From: Bryum argenteum
Taxonomy: Eukaryota; Streptophyta; Bryopsida; Bryales; Bryaceae
Length of the DNA stretch: 64,000 nt
Assembly (NCBI GenBank): GCA_037043015.1
Contig: CM073331.1
Span: 434,001-498,000, forward strand
Direction: 5' to 3'
The position numbers were made by a program, and so were the translations under genes. Shown piece by piece: positions 36,715-49,789 of this stretch; position 1 is the stretch's first letter, and every line of letters begins with the position of its first letter. Under the pieces are notes generated by a model. The model worked only from the letters and a program-made list of their open reading frames with translations, was not told where the DNA came from and did no database searches.

Positions 36715-38485
36715 TTTGCAACAACAATCTGTCAATTCGACAACATCGACACCGAGAATTTCAAAAACCTCGCCGGTGGTTTTAGCACAAATGTGCACCA
36801 AAACTTGTGAGACAAGTTTTGATAGGATTTTCTGTGAGAAGGAGATTTTCCTGTAAGACAGAATTGTTTACTGGTTTTGAAAAGGAGGAATGCTTTTGTC
36901 GAGAATTAGAGCTATCTCACCATGGCTAACGCCATAGCCATGTTGAGTGGATAAACAAAAGCTCGGAGATTGGATAGAACTGTTCCCCTGAGGTTCCCAA
37001 TGGTGTTCCCACTGCTGTTCAAAAGATGCTAACTACCATGGCTACCATTGAGCGAGATTATCCTTGTACTTTCAATTTTGAATATCCTAGTTACACATTA
37101 CTTGAAATTATTTTTGTAGTTACGTATATGAATCTATTAGCAGGACTCATAGGAAATTTGTGATTTGGTAAATGCCATTTTTTCATCAATATTTGAAGAG
37201 TTTAGAAATCAAGAATTACTTCTCGGATTCTCCTTGTTGAGATGCATTCGAAGTTATAGTTTTTTAACATAGGAGGTGTTTTTCGATTTCTGAATACGTG
37301 GGGATTTGCATCTACGTGATTTGAAATAGCTAGGGCATGCCACACGGGAGGCAAAAAGAGAGCAAGCGCAACTTGTCATTGGTCAATGCCTAGGCCTTGA
37401 AATCACACGGAAGATTGTTTCAGAGAAGGCAGGATGACCAGGACTGAAATTGCACCTAGAGAAACTACCGGGCGTTTGGCATTGGAAATACTTGTTTTAT
37501 GGCCTAGTAACCAATCACAAAACCATTGTGCGACCTGCGACCCCATCACCGCTCGTCGCCGCAGATCGTGCGGCAAATGTGCCTCGACGCAAGTGATCTA
37601 GCTTTTAGCTCCTTGATCCTCTAGGGATGCCTAGCCTAGCCCAATGAAGCTTATTACCTGCCTCACGTGTAACTTCCACTTGAGTACACCTCTTTTTAGA
37701 GATAAGAACAAGGGCAAACATTACTCCCATAACATACTCCCATGAAGCTGTTTACACTAAAAAAGAAGTTAACCCCTAAAGGCATGAGGGGTTTGAAGAA
37801 AACCTTAGATGTGTTATAAGATATGGATTTGGTAACCCTTATGAAGTAGCGCTCCAAAGATAGTATAAAGACCTTAAACCCTAAATTAGATATATACGAT
37901 TAAATTCCCTAAAATAAGTAAGATTTGTTTTAAAATTAATTAAAGAGAGTAAAACTTTGAAAATCAATATAAAATGTAATTTCTATTATTAGTAATTGGA
38001 AAATGCTATGATTGGCTAAAATCACATATTATATGATAAAATGGAGAGAGGCCCCAAGTAACCTATGAGGAACCTTATTAGTTTCCCAAAATAGTAAGTT
38101 TTCTTACACTAAGAAAACTTTGCCCTGTTTTTGTTTGAAGGCTTATTCTGAACAATCTATGAATCCAAACATGGTTCTGTAAATTGGATGTGGTTCCCAA
38201 CTTACCAAACTTCTGGAATGTTAAAATAAATTCCAAAGAACATCTTTTTGTATCCAAGTACAGCTCCTCAAAATTTGGGATTGACCATAAAATGGTTAAT
38301 TGGGCTCTTAGGGGTTAAGCACCAAAGTTGTTGAACACAACCCCAAAACTCCAATATAGTACACACAGGCACGGTCACCAGCTTATACCGAGCCTCGGTC
38401 ACCGCCTATGACCGTGCCTTCACAGAGCTTCAAAGACCACACCACTTTCGAAGAGGTAGTAGCCATCGCGCGGCATCGCTACGAG
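36715..38485. other. Divergent intergenic region FTSY / LYR gene
   Basis: About 1.8 kb, AT-rich in its middle (37700-38330). No gene-like frame. An in-frame ATG at 38408, upstream of the preferred LYR start, would add 26 residues. Confidence 0.55.
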
Positions 38486-39561
38486 ATGAATGCGCCGGTG
38501 AAGCAAGTGTACAGGGAGATACTGAAGCTGGTGAAGCGATTACCGCCGGCATCTCGCGGCTACTACACTCAATATGCACGCGAGAATTTCGTCACGTACA
38601 GTGAAGTGCAGGATCAGGCCACCGTGTGGTCGCTTCTGGAGCGCGCGCACCACCACTCCTGCTGGATCCTCAACAAGGTAACCCCCCACAATCGACCACT
38701 CTCGTATTATTATACTAATCTTCACTATCAATCTACAAAGAAATTTCTACGCATTCTCTTACTAAATTTGATTGAAAAACTGGCATGTTATCAATTGAGT
38801 AAGCTCTGTTTTATTTTGATTACGGGTGGTCGAATTAGGTTTTCCTCAAACCCGACTGATTCTCTCATCGGCACGAGATGTTTCTAATGCCATTCTGCAA
38901 ATCGATGCATAATTCTGGCTGAAAATTTTTCACGTATCGATCGAGGAGGTTCTGTTTCATTCTGATTACAGATTTTTGAATTGGATCTTCTAGCTAGGGC
39001 TTTTTCTAAAACCCTTACATTCTCGTATCTGAACAAGTGGTACTAATCTTCACTATCATACTACAAAGACTTCCTGCGCATCGACTAATTCTGACCGAGA
39101 TTTCTTCACGTCTTTATTTGAGGAGATTCTTCTGGTTATGGGTTTTTGATTCGGCTTCTTGGGGTTTGGTAGCGAGGAATTTTTTCTTAAACCCTACATC
39201 GTTCGAATCACACATTATCAAGCATGTTTTCTGAGTCTTGTGGCCATTTACACTAGCCATTACCTAAATTCTTTACTTAGTCAATTTTGGTTCAAGAGTC
39301 AAACATATTGTTAGACTTTTTCTTCTCATCCAGACATTGCTATGTACAGGAATACCGATGCATATCCGATGCATATGAATGATCAGTTGGAAAGTGTACC
39401 TTACAGAGATATATAATGGATACTCAAGAAAGCAGCTGCTACTAGCATATTCTTGTTCTGAAAAGAAAGTTATTCAATGTTTGCAGTATGGCGTGGATGT
39501 AGCAGCTGCTAATAAGTTGAAGGAGATTTGCTTGACTGATCGTGTTCCAGCTCCAGCATGA
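38486..39561 (+). CDS. LYR motif-containing protein (At3g19508-like)
   Basis: Two exons (38486-38677, 39487-39561) encode 88 residues from the ATG giving MNAPVKQVYREILKL; from the in-frame ATG at 38408 it would be 114. It resembles the small plant LYR proteins: the (L)YR core is VYREILKLVKRLP, followed by YYTQYARENFVTY, an HHHSCWILNKYGVDVAAANKLKEIC segment and a short tail. LYR proteins bind the mitochondrial acyl carrier protein and help assemble Fe-S enzymes or respiratory complexes; the client of this one is unknown. The leucine of LYR is replaced by valine. The 809-bp intron contains decayed tandem duplications. Confidence 0.85.
38705..39200. repeat. Diverged duplication within the LYR gene intron
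   Basis: A segment with tactaatcttcactatca and ctacaaagac at 38713 recurs at 39042. A longer segment with 'aattctg..cgagatttcttcacg...gaggagRttctg...tttttgaatt.gg.tctt' and ending in taaaccct appears at 38910-39020 and 39085-39195, with traces at 38800-38860. Confidence 0.65.
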
Positions 39562-40966
39562 TCATGATACCGTCTGAGTTGAGGTATGCACTTGACTCTT
39601 GTTTAGAATATCTCTGACTTGCCTTAAAAGTGTACCAGAGTCGGTCCCTGATTCTGTTCTCTTTCAACCTAAATATTTTCCGCGTCATTTGTTGGAATAA
39701 TTGTATTCATAATTATTGGAGGTCAGTGATAATTGTAAAGAACCTCTTTGCCTTTGAGGTCAATTATTATAGTGTGATTTATTGCACGTTATGCCATATG
39801 GATGATTTATTTTTTTTAAATTTTACATAATGCCATGGAATCTCGCAGGGGTGAGGTCAATTTGCGCTGAACTATCAAGCTCAAGGACGTCGGATTTATG
39901 ATGCATGCTTGTCACAAGGGGCCATGTAAGCAAAGGAACTCTTCCCTATTTGAAGCACAACTGTTGTAAATTCTTAACGTATTCGAGAATCTCTTTCAAT
40001 TGATACATTGGCTGGTTGATGATTCTTCGGCATCTTTCAGTGAGGATGATTTTAAGCCTCTGGAGTATCGACTAAATTGGTCACGCTGGAATATATATGC
40101 AGGAACTGAAGCGAATCTGCAGCTACGTGATTTGAATGCCTGAACACAAAAAGTGTTCAAAGCTTCTCGGTAGATTAAGATAAGGATTTTTTTCTGATGT
40201 CCTGCTCCGAGGCACATGGTGTGTTGTATGAAGCTCCACTTTGTCAATTCTTCACCATTGCTTGTATGTAAGATTTATAACACAAGGATATTGCCTTGAC
40301 GATGGTCACCGTGCACTGGTATTGACCCGTTCCTAGCGGTTCGAGCCATTGGATGTGATTGTAGAAGAACTTGTTGAAGTGAATTGTAATTTCTGGTCAA
40401 CTTTTGTAAACACCCATTGGATGAGAGTGCATAAATCTAGGGGAATCTTTGAAGGCAGATGTGGTATCCGTTTTTTGACTTTACAGGCGGCAGAAATGGG
40501 TCAATGGCTCTTCCTCGAAGCTAAGAAGCACCTATTCACTCATTTTTTTTAGGGCAAGAAGCAGGTGCCTCGACCTGAATGGGTTTGGGTTGCATTTTTG
40601 TGTTTAAAAAAAAGCCGACAGAAGAATAAGTTATGGTAAAGCGCAGCAGCAGCAACCTCGGCCCTACCCGAAAGGCCACTCACTACAAACAGTGCAAACC
40701 TTTGACTAACCATCACACAAATCTGTGATGGCCAGGATGAATTGTTGTCGGAGCAAGCACACATTGTCTGCATAATATTGTCTATTACGACTTTACGTGG
40801 ATTGAACACCACGACTTGCTTAAAAATCAACAGATTAAGAGTCGGTCACTGTCCACAGCGCATCCAACCCTCATGCTTACTCCTCCATTACTCCAGCCGC
40901 CTCATACACCAATTGCTTCCTTACCTTCCCCACACACAATAAGCGTATTCGAAACTTCATATATCA
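39562..40966. other. Intergenic region LYR gene / GH16 gene
   Basis: About 1.4 kb without a supported gene. Frames at 39630-39830, 40349-40552 and 40742-40942 have no recognisable features. No RNA gene or significant repeat was seen. Confidence 0.55.
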
Positions 40967-42589
40967 ATGGCGGTCACTGGATATCAATCACCTCTCTCTA
41001 TATCGTTTTTGTCATCTAAGCTGCTGTTCACCAGTCGAGTAAGCACCTGATCATCATCTGTCTTGAACGATCCTTATATTCACTTGCCTATGGTTTCGAT
41101 TGATACGAGTCTGTGGATCAGACATTTGCTGATTGAATGATCCTTAGATTGTCTTATAAACTCTTCGACTAGATTCGGTCATGAAGCTTAAAAATGAAAT
41201 GCTACCCACAGATCAGAGGTGTCAATTTGGAAGCATAACCAATCATGTCAAGGAAATGGTACTCTAGGACAAACTACTGTAGCAGTTTTGTATTAGCAAA
41301 CTAGCATATTCTCCACTGAGTTGTTTTTCGGTCAAGCTCGGAGAGTGAGACATACCAATGGCAAAATGTGCAGAATATGCCACTAGAATCAGCAGAAATG
41401 ACACTAGATGGCTCATTCTGCAAAATTTAAATTTGACTCCGGTTGTGCCGCACCTGCATTTGACGACTAGTTTCAATCTCATACTTGTTTAATTCCTTGT
41501 ACAATTTTCCAAAGAGTACAGATTCGTTTTCTGATGACGAAGTGAATGCAGGTGAGTGAGTGGGCGATGGCGAACAAGCCAACCATCCCCGCCAAAGCAG
41601 GGTACGTATGGAAGAACGTCTTCTATGACGACTTCACAGCGCCAAACTACAGCCTGGACACCAACTTCCGGCACCCCATGGGCAAAGCCAAGTGGAAGTG
41701 GGACGCAGCCTCCAACAAGGAGATTTGGTGGGAGCCCGCCTGCAGCCGCATCGTCACCGACGGATCCAACACTCTCTTACGAGTCTGCGTCTTCTCCGAC
41801 TGGTTCCACAGAATCGACCGATTAGCTACAAGGCAACAGTTCGGGTACGGGTACTACGAGTGCAGACTCCGCTTCAAGGGCGCCTCGGGAATGCATTCCG
41901 CTTTCTGGCTCTTGCCGGAAGCCATGAAAAGCGACCCCGTCTCTCCAGGCAAACCTCAAATCCCAAACAATCAACACCAGCAGTTTGATTGTGATTGAGT
42001 CATTCGGGACGTGTTTTTGTTTTGTTTTGCAGGCGAGATAGTGGGTGGAGTGGAGATTGACGTGGTGGAGAATCGGAAGCAAGACAGTGGCGGCAAAGAC
42101 ATTTCCAGCCAAGGCAACACAGCAGTGCACTGGGGAGGCTATGGCGCGAACCACAAATCCGTAGCATACAAGCTGATGTCCTTGCCTTCCGCCCCATCAA
42201 CCTGGGCGTCGTTCGCGGTCTGGCACTTCGAAGGCGGCATGAAGTGGTACTGGAACGGCGTGGAAGTGAACTCCGCCAGTGTGTGGTCGCCCATGAAGAA
42301 CTCGATCTACTTCTCGACTGAGGTGAACGAGAGCACCGGCTGGGCTGGTCCTGACATGTCCAGTTACGGCTCCGTCGAAAGCCCCGAGGGGTACATCGAT
42401 ATCGACTACTGTGGGTTCTGGGAGCTTGTGGCCACCCCTGCTGCAATTGTGGAGGAAGGTCCAAGAGATGGAGGTGCGAAGTGGAAGGAAGTTGAGGAGT
42501 TGAAGGATCGGGTTGATGTGCTTGAGCGCCGCTTGGTGATGGAGGTTGCGGAGTTGAAGGGGCTTGTTCGGTCGTTGCTGCACAAGTAA
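40967..42589 (+). CDS. GH16 family glycoside hydrolase, bacterial-type, with C-terminal coiled coil
   Basis: Exons 41552-41948 and 42033-42589 are certain. An exon at 40967-41038 (MAVTGYQSPLSISFLSSKLL, donor cga|GTAAGC) would supply the start in phase and give 341 residues; otherwise the ATG at 41567 could serve. The jelly-roll GH16 domain shows YDDFTAPNYSLDTNF, QQFGYGYYECRLRFKG, GMHSAFWLLPE, the catalytic motif GVEIDVVE (Glu164 and Glu169 in the long model) and WHFEGGMKWYWNG. This ExDxxE form, without the HDEIDFEF of plant XTHs, is the bacterial/laminarinase type; the glucan substrate is unknown. The last 45 or so residues form a heptad-patterned helix (EELKDRVDVLERRL). The main intron uses a GC donor (CCAG|GCAAAC). 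Confidence 0.85.
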
Positions 42590-44216
42590 CTTGTCGATTG
42601 AGGATTCAATTCTTTTTAAATAATAGAAAACACACATATGTAAAGAATAAATCAAGTTGAGATTCTGTTAATTCTGTTGGGTTGTGTGTTCTTAGGGAGG
42701 CTTTACATGGGGAGTTAAGGTTAACAAATCTCCAGGCCAATTCATTCACATTTTGAGTCCAATCAGTTCCATGGGTCACTTGGAAAACACATTAAAGAAT
42801 TAATAAAGTGTGGGCCAATTCCCCCATGTGTAACGCCCTTGAGGTTGATTTCTTGAAGGAAAAACAAGGCCATGGGGCCATTTTCTATAATTAGCTACAT
42901 TCCATGCTTTTGATTTGTTCACGGTAAAGTATTTTAGTGAAATAATGATTTTGTATTGAAATCAAGCAGCGGCCTCTAGACCATGAATTCGCCTTCCATT
43001 CTTGTATCTCCCAACTTTTGGAGCGCGGGCTGTTTCGTAACTTGTCCCTCACTCATTATAGTATAGTAAGTTTAGAAAATTGGCCCTCACTCCTCATGTA
43101 AAACCCTACAGGCTAGTTTCAAGAATTGGATCAATCATTTGGCGATGAATTGGCCCCATCAATGGCATGGCCCCTCGTGTGAAAGCGGCCCTTATTGCAA
43201 CTTTTTTAAAAGGCAATGTGATTTGATATATTTGTGATTACTAGGTTGTGACGTTTAAGAATTAATGATAATGTATCATGGAGTTTTTGAGATTAGTAGT
43301 AATCCAGGTTTCTTTACTTCTGAAAAATTGATGAAGCGAAAAAAAATGCATATGAACATAATCATAGCAGAACATAATCATATACTAAATTTCACTTTTA
43401 GTGTAGTGACAAGGTTGAGGAACAAATGCTTTGTAGGACCACTATCACATTGAAGCTAGATTCAACATTGTTTACAGGATCTCTGATAAGATCATAAAGT
43501 TTTAGGACCACATTTGGTTACAAGATGTTATGATTTAGCATCTAGTAATATTCATATACGTTTTAAAATAACAATAATCAACTACAAAAAAATAAAATAA
43601 AATAAAAAAATTGCACACTTTTGCATTGTTTGATTAAATACTTATAAATTGAATCAATGTACATAGATTGGAATTTACATCATGTTTAAGCCCAGTTGGT
43701 AAATTACTGGCTCTGCAAGAATCCTCAATTTAATTGCGATACATTTATTACTTCTTGAACCAAATCAATTAAAATCTTTCAGGTTGACAAATACTTTTTC
43801 ATTCATTTTTTTTATAACCGGTACTTGTAATTTACGCTCACAACCAGAAATATGAATAAGTTACTAAAATTGCATAATCCGACAGTAATTGCATGGAAAG
43901 TTATCACTACTAAGCCCGACAGACTAGCCTTGCTCATAAAGTTAAAAACAAATTAATCACTATCATATAGCTGGCTATTCCAATGCTGAGTAGGGTCCAA
44001 CAATAATTGAAATCAAACTATTACATGACCTTGTAAAGGAAGAGTGTAATTTTCTCTTAGAGAAAGCAACCTGTAAAAGCATGCGGTACGAATCAATATG
44101 CTACAGGAACCTTATTTCATGACCTTGCTTCCATAGCATACGATACCTCTTGTCCAGTAACGACTTTGAATATGCGTCAACTTAAAGAAAAAAATCATCT
44201 TTGTAACAAAGATTTG
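42590..44216. other. Convergent intergenic region GH16 / CARNMT1
   Basis: About 1.6 kb. The stretch 42690-43195 carries three variants of a g-rich/c-rich word (aggctttacatgggga, cccccatgtgtaacgccc, cccctcgtgtgaaagcggccc), possibly a worn inverted-repeat element. 43200-44200 is AT-rich. No gene was seen. Confidence 0.5.
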
Positions 44217-47200
44217 TTATTGCTGGACAGCGGATGGCTTCTCTTGCACATTCTTCAGCTCTGGTGAAAGCTCTTCTTTCACCATTGTCCAGAATACTGC
44301 TGTATACCGGTTCTGCAAGTAGTAGGGAACATACCCAGTTACTACTATTCAGCAATTAAACCTCAAGATTCGAGAAGATTACAAATTTGTCAAGGGTGTA
44401 CCTGCATCATTGAGCGACAATTGGCGGTGTATGTTGTCTCTATCATTCTTTCACTCTGCACATCCACACGGCAAGCTTCAAAATATTTACACACAAGATG
44501 ATACTCCTGCTATTTCTGTCTAAAAGTGAGCGGACTGAAGCCATCCAAAGCCATGAGCTTGCTACTAGGATGTCCCAAAGAGCCGTAGAAGCATGCAGAT
44601 CCTCGAGGATGCGTACCTTAAGAACTAATCCGAAATGCGCTGCTACCTTTTTCACATCTTCCAGGCTGAGCTCCAAAGACATTTCCTGCACTCTCGAATA
44701 AACTCAGTCTCAGTATTAGTCATAATTGGGCGTTGAATAGCTGATATCAAAAGCTGAGACATTCATGTACAGTGAAGTCACATAAATCATGCCTTCGTCT
44801 CTACATCAACGACTGTCTGTTATGACAACAGACCGAGTGATATTGATTCAAAACAACTTCATGGTCCTACGATGACCATGATATGTCATTTAATTCAGGA
44901 GTCATAAGGAGAATGTCATAAGATCAAGGAAGTCACCTCTTCTGGGGAGTATGACTCAGCGAAATGATAAAGCAACGGGCCCAAATTGATCCAGACCTGC
45001 ATTATTCGGTCTGAGATTAGAAACGCCAACTAGTGATTATGCCATAATGAGAACATGCAAACACTGGGGTCAGTTGTTGACATACCCCGCCAGGTTTCAG
45101 ACAACGAGATATCACTTCCAGGTACTCTACAATATTGTGAGCAGTGTCGATAAAGAAGCAAGTTGCAACGGAATCCCATGCGCCTACCACATTGTTCCAA
45201 GAACCGCACTGTCATAGTTAAGCACCGAATTTGTATATGTAACTCACGCAATAACACTTTCAAAGATGGTAAATTGATGTGGGTCATACCTGCCTGGCCT
45301 GGATGACTATAAACCTCCACAAAATCTCCCGCACACATCGAGAAACCCTCAGTAATCCCTGCACTGATGCACGATGGTACCATGAGATGATTACTGACAA
45401 AAAATATCTTATTTGATGGGGTTAACAAGCCTAAACCCATAGACCCATAGTTACGCAGGCAAAGTAAACATATCATCGTCATGCTCACCTTCCCGGGTGG
45501 AGATCTGGAATATATACAGGGCGCAATTGATCGCTATCTGACATACTGTTGCAATTGCTATGAATCCAGGGGTGCAATGCCCACTCGAATGGTTCATCAG
45601 ATCTGGTCCACCATCACACCAGATCAAGAAAACAGCCTAAACAGAAAATTGATCAGAGAGAATGGAAAGCACGTGCTGTTCATCACACCTCAATCTATGC
45701 CATCTTTGATAAACTGTTAAAAGTCCGACTCACTGATTCAAGATGAAGCTGGAGCACATGAGCATGTAGTATGAAAACTCGTTTCCTTGGGCGATGAAGC
45801 CTGCATCATTTGAACAACACGTTAGAGGAAATGAAGAACAAGATGTAAACGAGATTCTTTACGCGCGTTTCAGCTGGTTATTAGATATGAGAAATGAGAT
45901 AATAGAGCAGTGAGGATTTACATACCAAGACGTGAAATCTCACAGGCCAGACGGCCAAGTCCTGCTCCAGGAACCAAGCACGTAGGGCGTTGCCTAACAC
46001 ACAGCAGCTCAGAGTCAGTTTCTTTTGGAATTTGAGAATTTGGAACTCAGCAATTTAGCAATGAAATCAAGGAATAAGTGAGCTACCTCAGATCTTTCCG
46101 ATCAGGAAACAATCGATGGAGCTCTTCTAGAATGGGTAGGTAGCACTGCTCGCGTTCAATTGCACCCTGGCACAAGAACCTAATTGTCAAAAGGACGCAA
46201 AAATAGAGCTGAGCGTAAAACAGAGCAGTTGGAACACACCATACCTGTAAGTGTTTGACAACAACTTCAAAGCGGATGAAAGGACATCAAATGTGTGGCG
46301 AGTGAAGTTACCTCTTCTCCCCAGTCACGAACGATATTCCGAACTATGCAGCGCACCTGGAATCAAGCCATCTTTAATCTCAAGTTTTGATACGAGACTG
46401 GATACAAACACTGTAAAACGCATTCAAATATCTAAGGACGAGCTACAAATATCTGACGACCACGTCATAGATTGAGATGCCAAAATTGAAATTTTCTGCT
46501 CTCATACCTTGTCGACGTCTGCAGAGGGAACACGGAGCTGGAAAGTTGGGTGGCCCAGATCAAGTGGAGCACGCTCCTAGAAGGCACACATCATTAGAAA
46601 ACACTCAAGAATGGATAAGAGAACAACTATGACTGTGTGACAGCCAGAATGATGAGTCAGTATGAAGAAGGTGAGGAACGTTGGCAATCTTACATCCAAA
46701 TTAACCAAATAATGGGCAGAGGACACGAAAATCTCACATATGGCATGTTGTGTCTCGGAGACCCAATTGTCTGTCCAGCCTCGGAGTCGTCCGGGGCAGT
46801 TCTGTATGCACTCCCCAGAACAGGGTGTTCGTATTCTAGATCGCCATGTGATAAGTGGCCATTGGTTCCTGGCTTGGCAACGTGCTCCTTAGCTTGGGCT
46901 TCGGAGCGAGTGCAAGACCAGTCATCACAAGAGCGAACAGGGCCTCGGGTGCCAAATGCATTGAGCTCAGGAGTCAGTGCGGCTGTTGTGGAATCATTGT
47001 CAGTGCTCTCTATGGCTTGCCGCTTGTTGGAGTTAACGTTTGGTTCCCTGGGTGGACTCGGGTAGGAATGCACTTCAATTGCGTTATGGTCATCTCTGAA
47101 TTTCAGACACAACCATCTGCATCAATCGCTACATCATTCACTCACTACATCATGAGCTACAGTACAAGAGTACTACTGTAGAGAGTAAAGTAAGCACCGT

Positions 47201-48994
47201 AAAATTGTATGCGTATTCACTAGATGTTGCCATATGGTCAGCGCGGCAATGAGGGAAATCACGGCAATACCATAACGGCACAAGACTGGTTGGCTCAGGT
47301 TAACAAGTGAGATAAGCGCACCTCCCACAACAATTAACGCCCTCATGAGAATGCGTGAATTTATCAGTCATCCTACGATCGACGGGTGGTGGCTCGTCAA
47401 CTTCAGAGCCAATCGCACCGTCCATTTCGAAGGGAGGATCGAACGCCTGCATGAAAATTTATCCTCCCAAGCATATAACAGGCATGCTTTATCATCTTCA
47501 ACAAGCACCTAGATTTTTCAGCATAGCAATCCCTTACTCCACAGTAACTTACTCAGATAAGCTCCAGAACGGAACTAATACCAGAGATTCGCAACCAGGA
47601 GAGGAACACAGACGCAATAATGATCGAACCTACATCTCATGTTGGAAAAATAGCTGCATACCTGAAGCATGTTGATGATAAAATATGCATTGGTCTTGAC
47701 ACACCTGCAAGCGAATATGAGTAACTTAAGCACTTCAAACAACAATGCAGCAGGTTAATCAGAAGCATCAATCACAACAAAATAGAGTGTCCATGAAGAT
47801 GCTAATTAATAGACTGAGAATGAGTAATCACAAGAAAAAGAAAAGCATTAGCACAATACCTTCTCAAATCCTCATACTTCTTCGGCAAATGAGGTACCAA
47901 TGCCTGAAGGAAGACAAGATATTAAAGTTCGAACGCGAGAGCATCGGCTTCTAATTGAGCCGTATAATTTCTTTATGAATGAGTAAAAACTGGAACACGA
48001 ACAGACCTTATGAGCCGGACTCAACTTCGAGTAAGATCGTTCCCATCGTTTTATGTCTTCTTCTGCTGCCGTTGGATAACTGCACAGTCAAAAGAGTTCT
48101 ATAAGCAATTATATGAACAGGTAACATGATAAACAAAATCCTGAGGCGAGCCGAGAGAAATTCCGTCGCAGCATAACTATAAATCTCAAACCGAAAACCT
48201 TCCTCAAAGAAGTAAGAGAAACTCCTTAAAGAGCATGATCACACTCCGCTATTCAGCTTCTTGCAAATAGATCTTCTAAGTCATGACTGACAAATTGTTA
48301 TGGAACAGTAATGAGAATGGGGCGGACTTGAAATATATAATCCCTCAGTGAGCTGATAATTTAGAAATAGTCCCGTCACAGCGTAATTTCACCTCTTGAA
48401 ATCGAATCGATTAGAAACATAATAAGACAGCGAACCTTCTCCAAAGAATTTAAAAAACAAAAAAAACTAACTACACGATCACACTCTCGCCGTTAAAAAC
48501 TGATACATTCAAATTTCGAGTCTTAACTGACAAATTTTCCAGGAAAATAATGAGAACAGATCAACACTGAGTAAAAATGATACATAAATTCCTTAAGCCA
48601 GCTGAACAAAGATTATCCGTCGCAGCATAGTTCTTATCGGTCATAATCATAAAATAACCGCAAGTTTTCTTCAAAAGATATTGTAAAAAATCCTTTTAAC
48701 ATCACAATCACACTCTCGCAATTCACGAGCTTCATAATTTGTCAGTTATAATTCGAATAATTCTGTTTTCAATTACCTCTTCCATTTCACAGAAAGCTAA
48801 AAGAAACCGCCAGACTTCTTCACAAAACAAAGAAAATTCTTATCACCGCGATTCATAACTGACAAAATTTGCAAATTCAAGAAACACGAAATTCGGCAGA
48901 CGTACTTGAGATATGCACTGATAACGCGACGCAATGCCTGAATCTCGAGTTCCTCATCGGATTTGCTCATCGGTTGTCCCATCGGTGGCTCCAT
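44217..48994 (-). CDS. CARNMT1: Carnosine N-methyltransferase family protein (N2227-like, SAM-dependent)
   Basis: Eighteen exons join in frame to 541 residues: 48994-48906, 48079-48007, 47903-47860, 47704-47662, 47446-47322, 47095-46738, 46576-46508, 46356-46312, 46166-46087, 45993-45926, 45800-45734, 45602-45489, 45363-45290, 45183-45086, 44996-44937, 44685-44617, 44455-44402, 44312-44217. Family landmarks: RSYSKLSPAHKALVPHLP, IVRDWGEEGAIEREQCYLP, the SAM loop LVPGAGLGRLACEIS (Gly318 to Gly322), GNEFSYYMLMCSSFILN, HPWIHSN, DQLRPVYIPDLHPG, VATCFFIDTAHNIVEYLE, and KPGGVWINLGPLLYHF. In animals the enzyme makes anserine from carnosine; the plant substrate is unknown. Exon 6 (119 codons, hydrophilic, Ser/Pro/Glu-rich) is a long low-complexity insertion beyond the usual 400-residue core. 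Confidence 0.94.
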
Positions 48995-49789
48995 CGTTGC
49001 AGCAGAAGCACTGAACCGAACCGCAACGAAACCGCTTCTTCTTCGATTGAGTGAGGAAATTCTATAAAGCGGAGTTCATGATGAGATTTGAAGTCAAATC
49101 GATGAACAAGATGATGAGAAACGTCAAATGCGGTGATGTACATTGACAGAGCAATTGCAATGGAGGACAAAAGCAAGCTGACGAGTAGGTTTACTTTGAA
49201 GTTCGGAGTCCCTAGTTCGGGGACCTATCCCCGAGTCTTCTACACTGGAAGGGAAGAGGACCCATAACCGAGGGTGCCTACCACCGTCGCAGCATTCTTT
49301 CTGATAGAGTCAATAGAGAAATCCATTTATTGGCTCTGCCATCTGACAGAGTCTTTGTATTGAGCGCCCCGACGGGTTTCTAAAAAGGTCCAATGACCTA
49401 TCTCCTTGTGCGTTCGCACCTACACAAGCATTTTCTCTCTCTAAGATACAAGCCTTTTCTCTCTTACCGTTTTTTTTTCCCTCGTGGTCCTATCCCTTCC
49501 TATGTCCCTGCTCCCCAGTGCGCTCTCTCTCTTTTGCTTTATTACTGCGCTTGCTTCCAGTTTGCTTGCGGCTTCTGTGCGTGCTTGCTTGTAGAGTTTG
49601 CAGGGATTGGCAATTGCTGCTATTAGGGCACGGAAATGACGGGCGGTGGTGACGACACAAAGTCAGAGTCGGAGTGAGGAGGTTTGGGGGTATGTTGCAA
49701 GCGAGATTAGGGTTGGAAGAAGAGTGAAGAGTGGTTTGTGTTTCTGTAAGTGGAAGAGAGTGTTCAGCGCGTGTACAGGCGAGCGAGTG
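48995..49789. promoter_or_regulatory. Bidirectional promoter region CARNMT1 / TDBD-PHD gene
   Basis: Eight hundred bp between two divergent start codons. It has a pyrimidine-rich stretch (49425-49550) typical of plant leaders on the plus side. No TATA box or other discrete motif could be assigned with confidence. Confidence 0.4.

Noticed and set aside
42691..43195. Possible MITE with gggaggctttacatgggg / cccctcgtgtgaaagcggccc ends
   Set aside because: The arms match too poorly and no target duplication is visible; noted only as a possible worn element.
43682..43745. tRNA-like stretch (agcccagttggtaaatt ... gctctgcaagaatc)
   Set aside because: No acceptor stem or T-arm pairing could be found and the B-box is missing.
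46637..47065. A 142-codon plus-strand frame opposite CARNMT1 exon 6
   Set aside because: It is the antisense shadow of a real coding exon that joins in frame with its neighbours.
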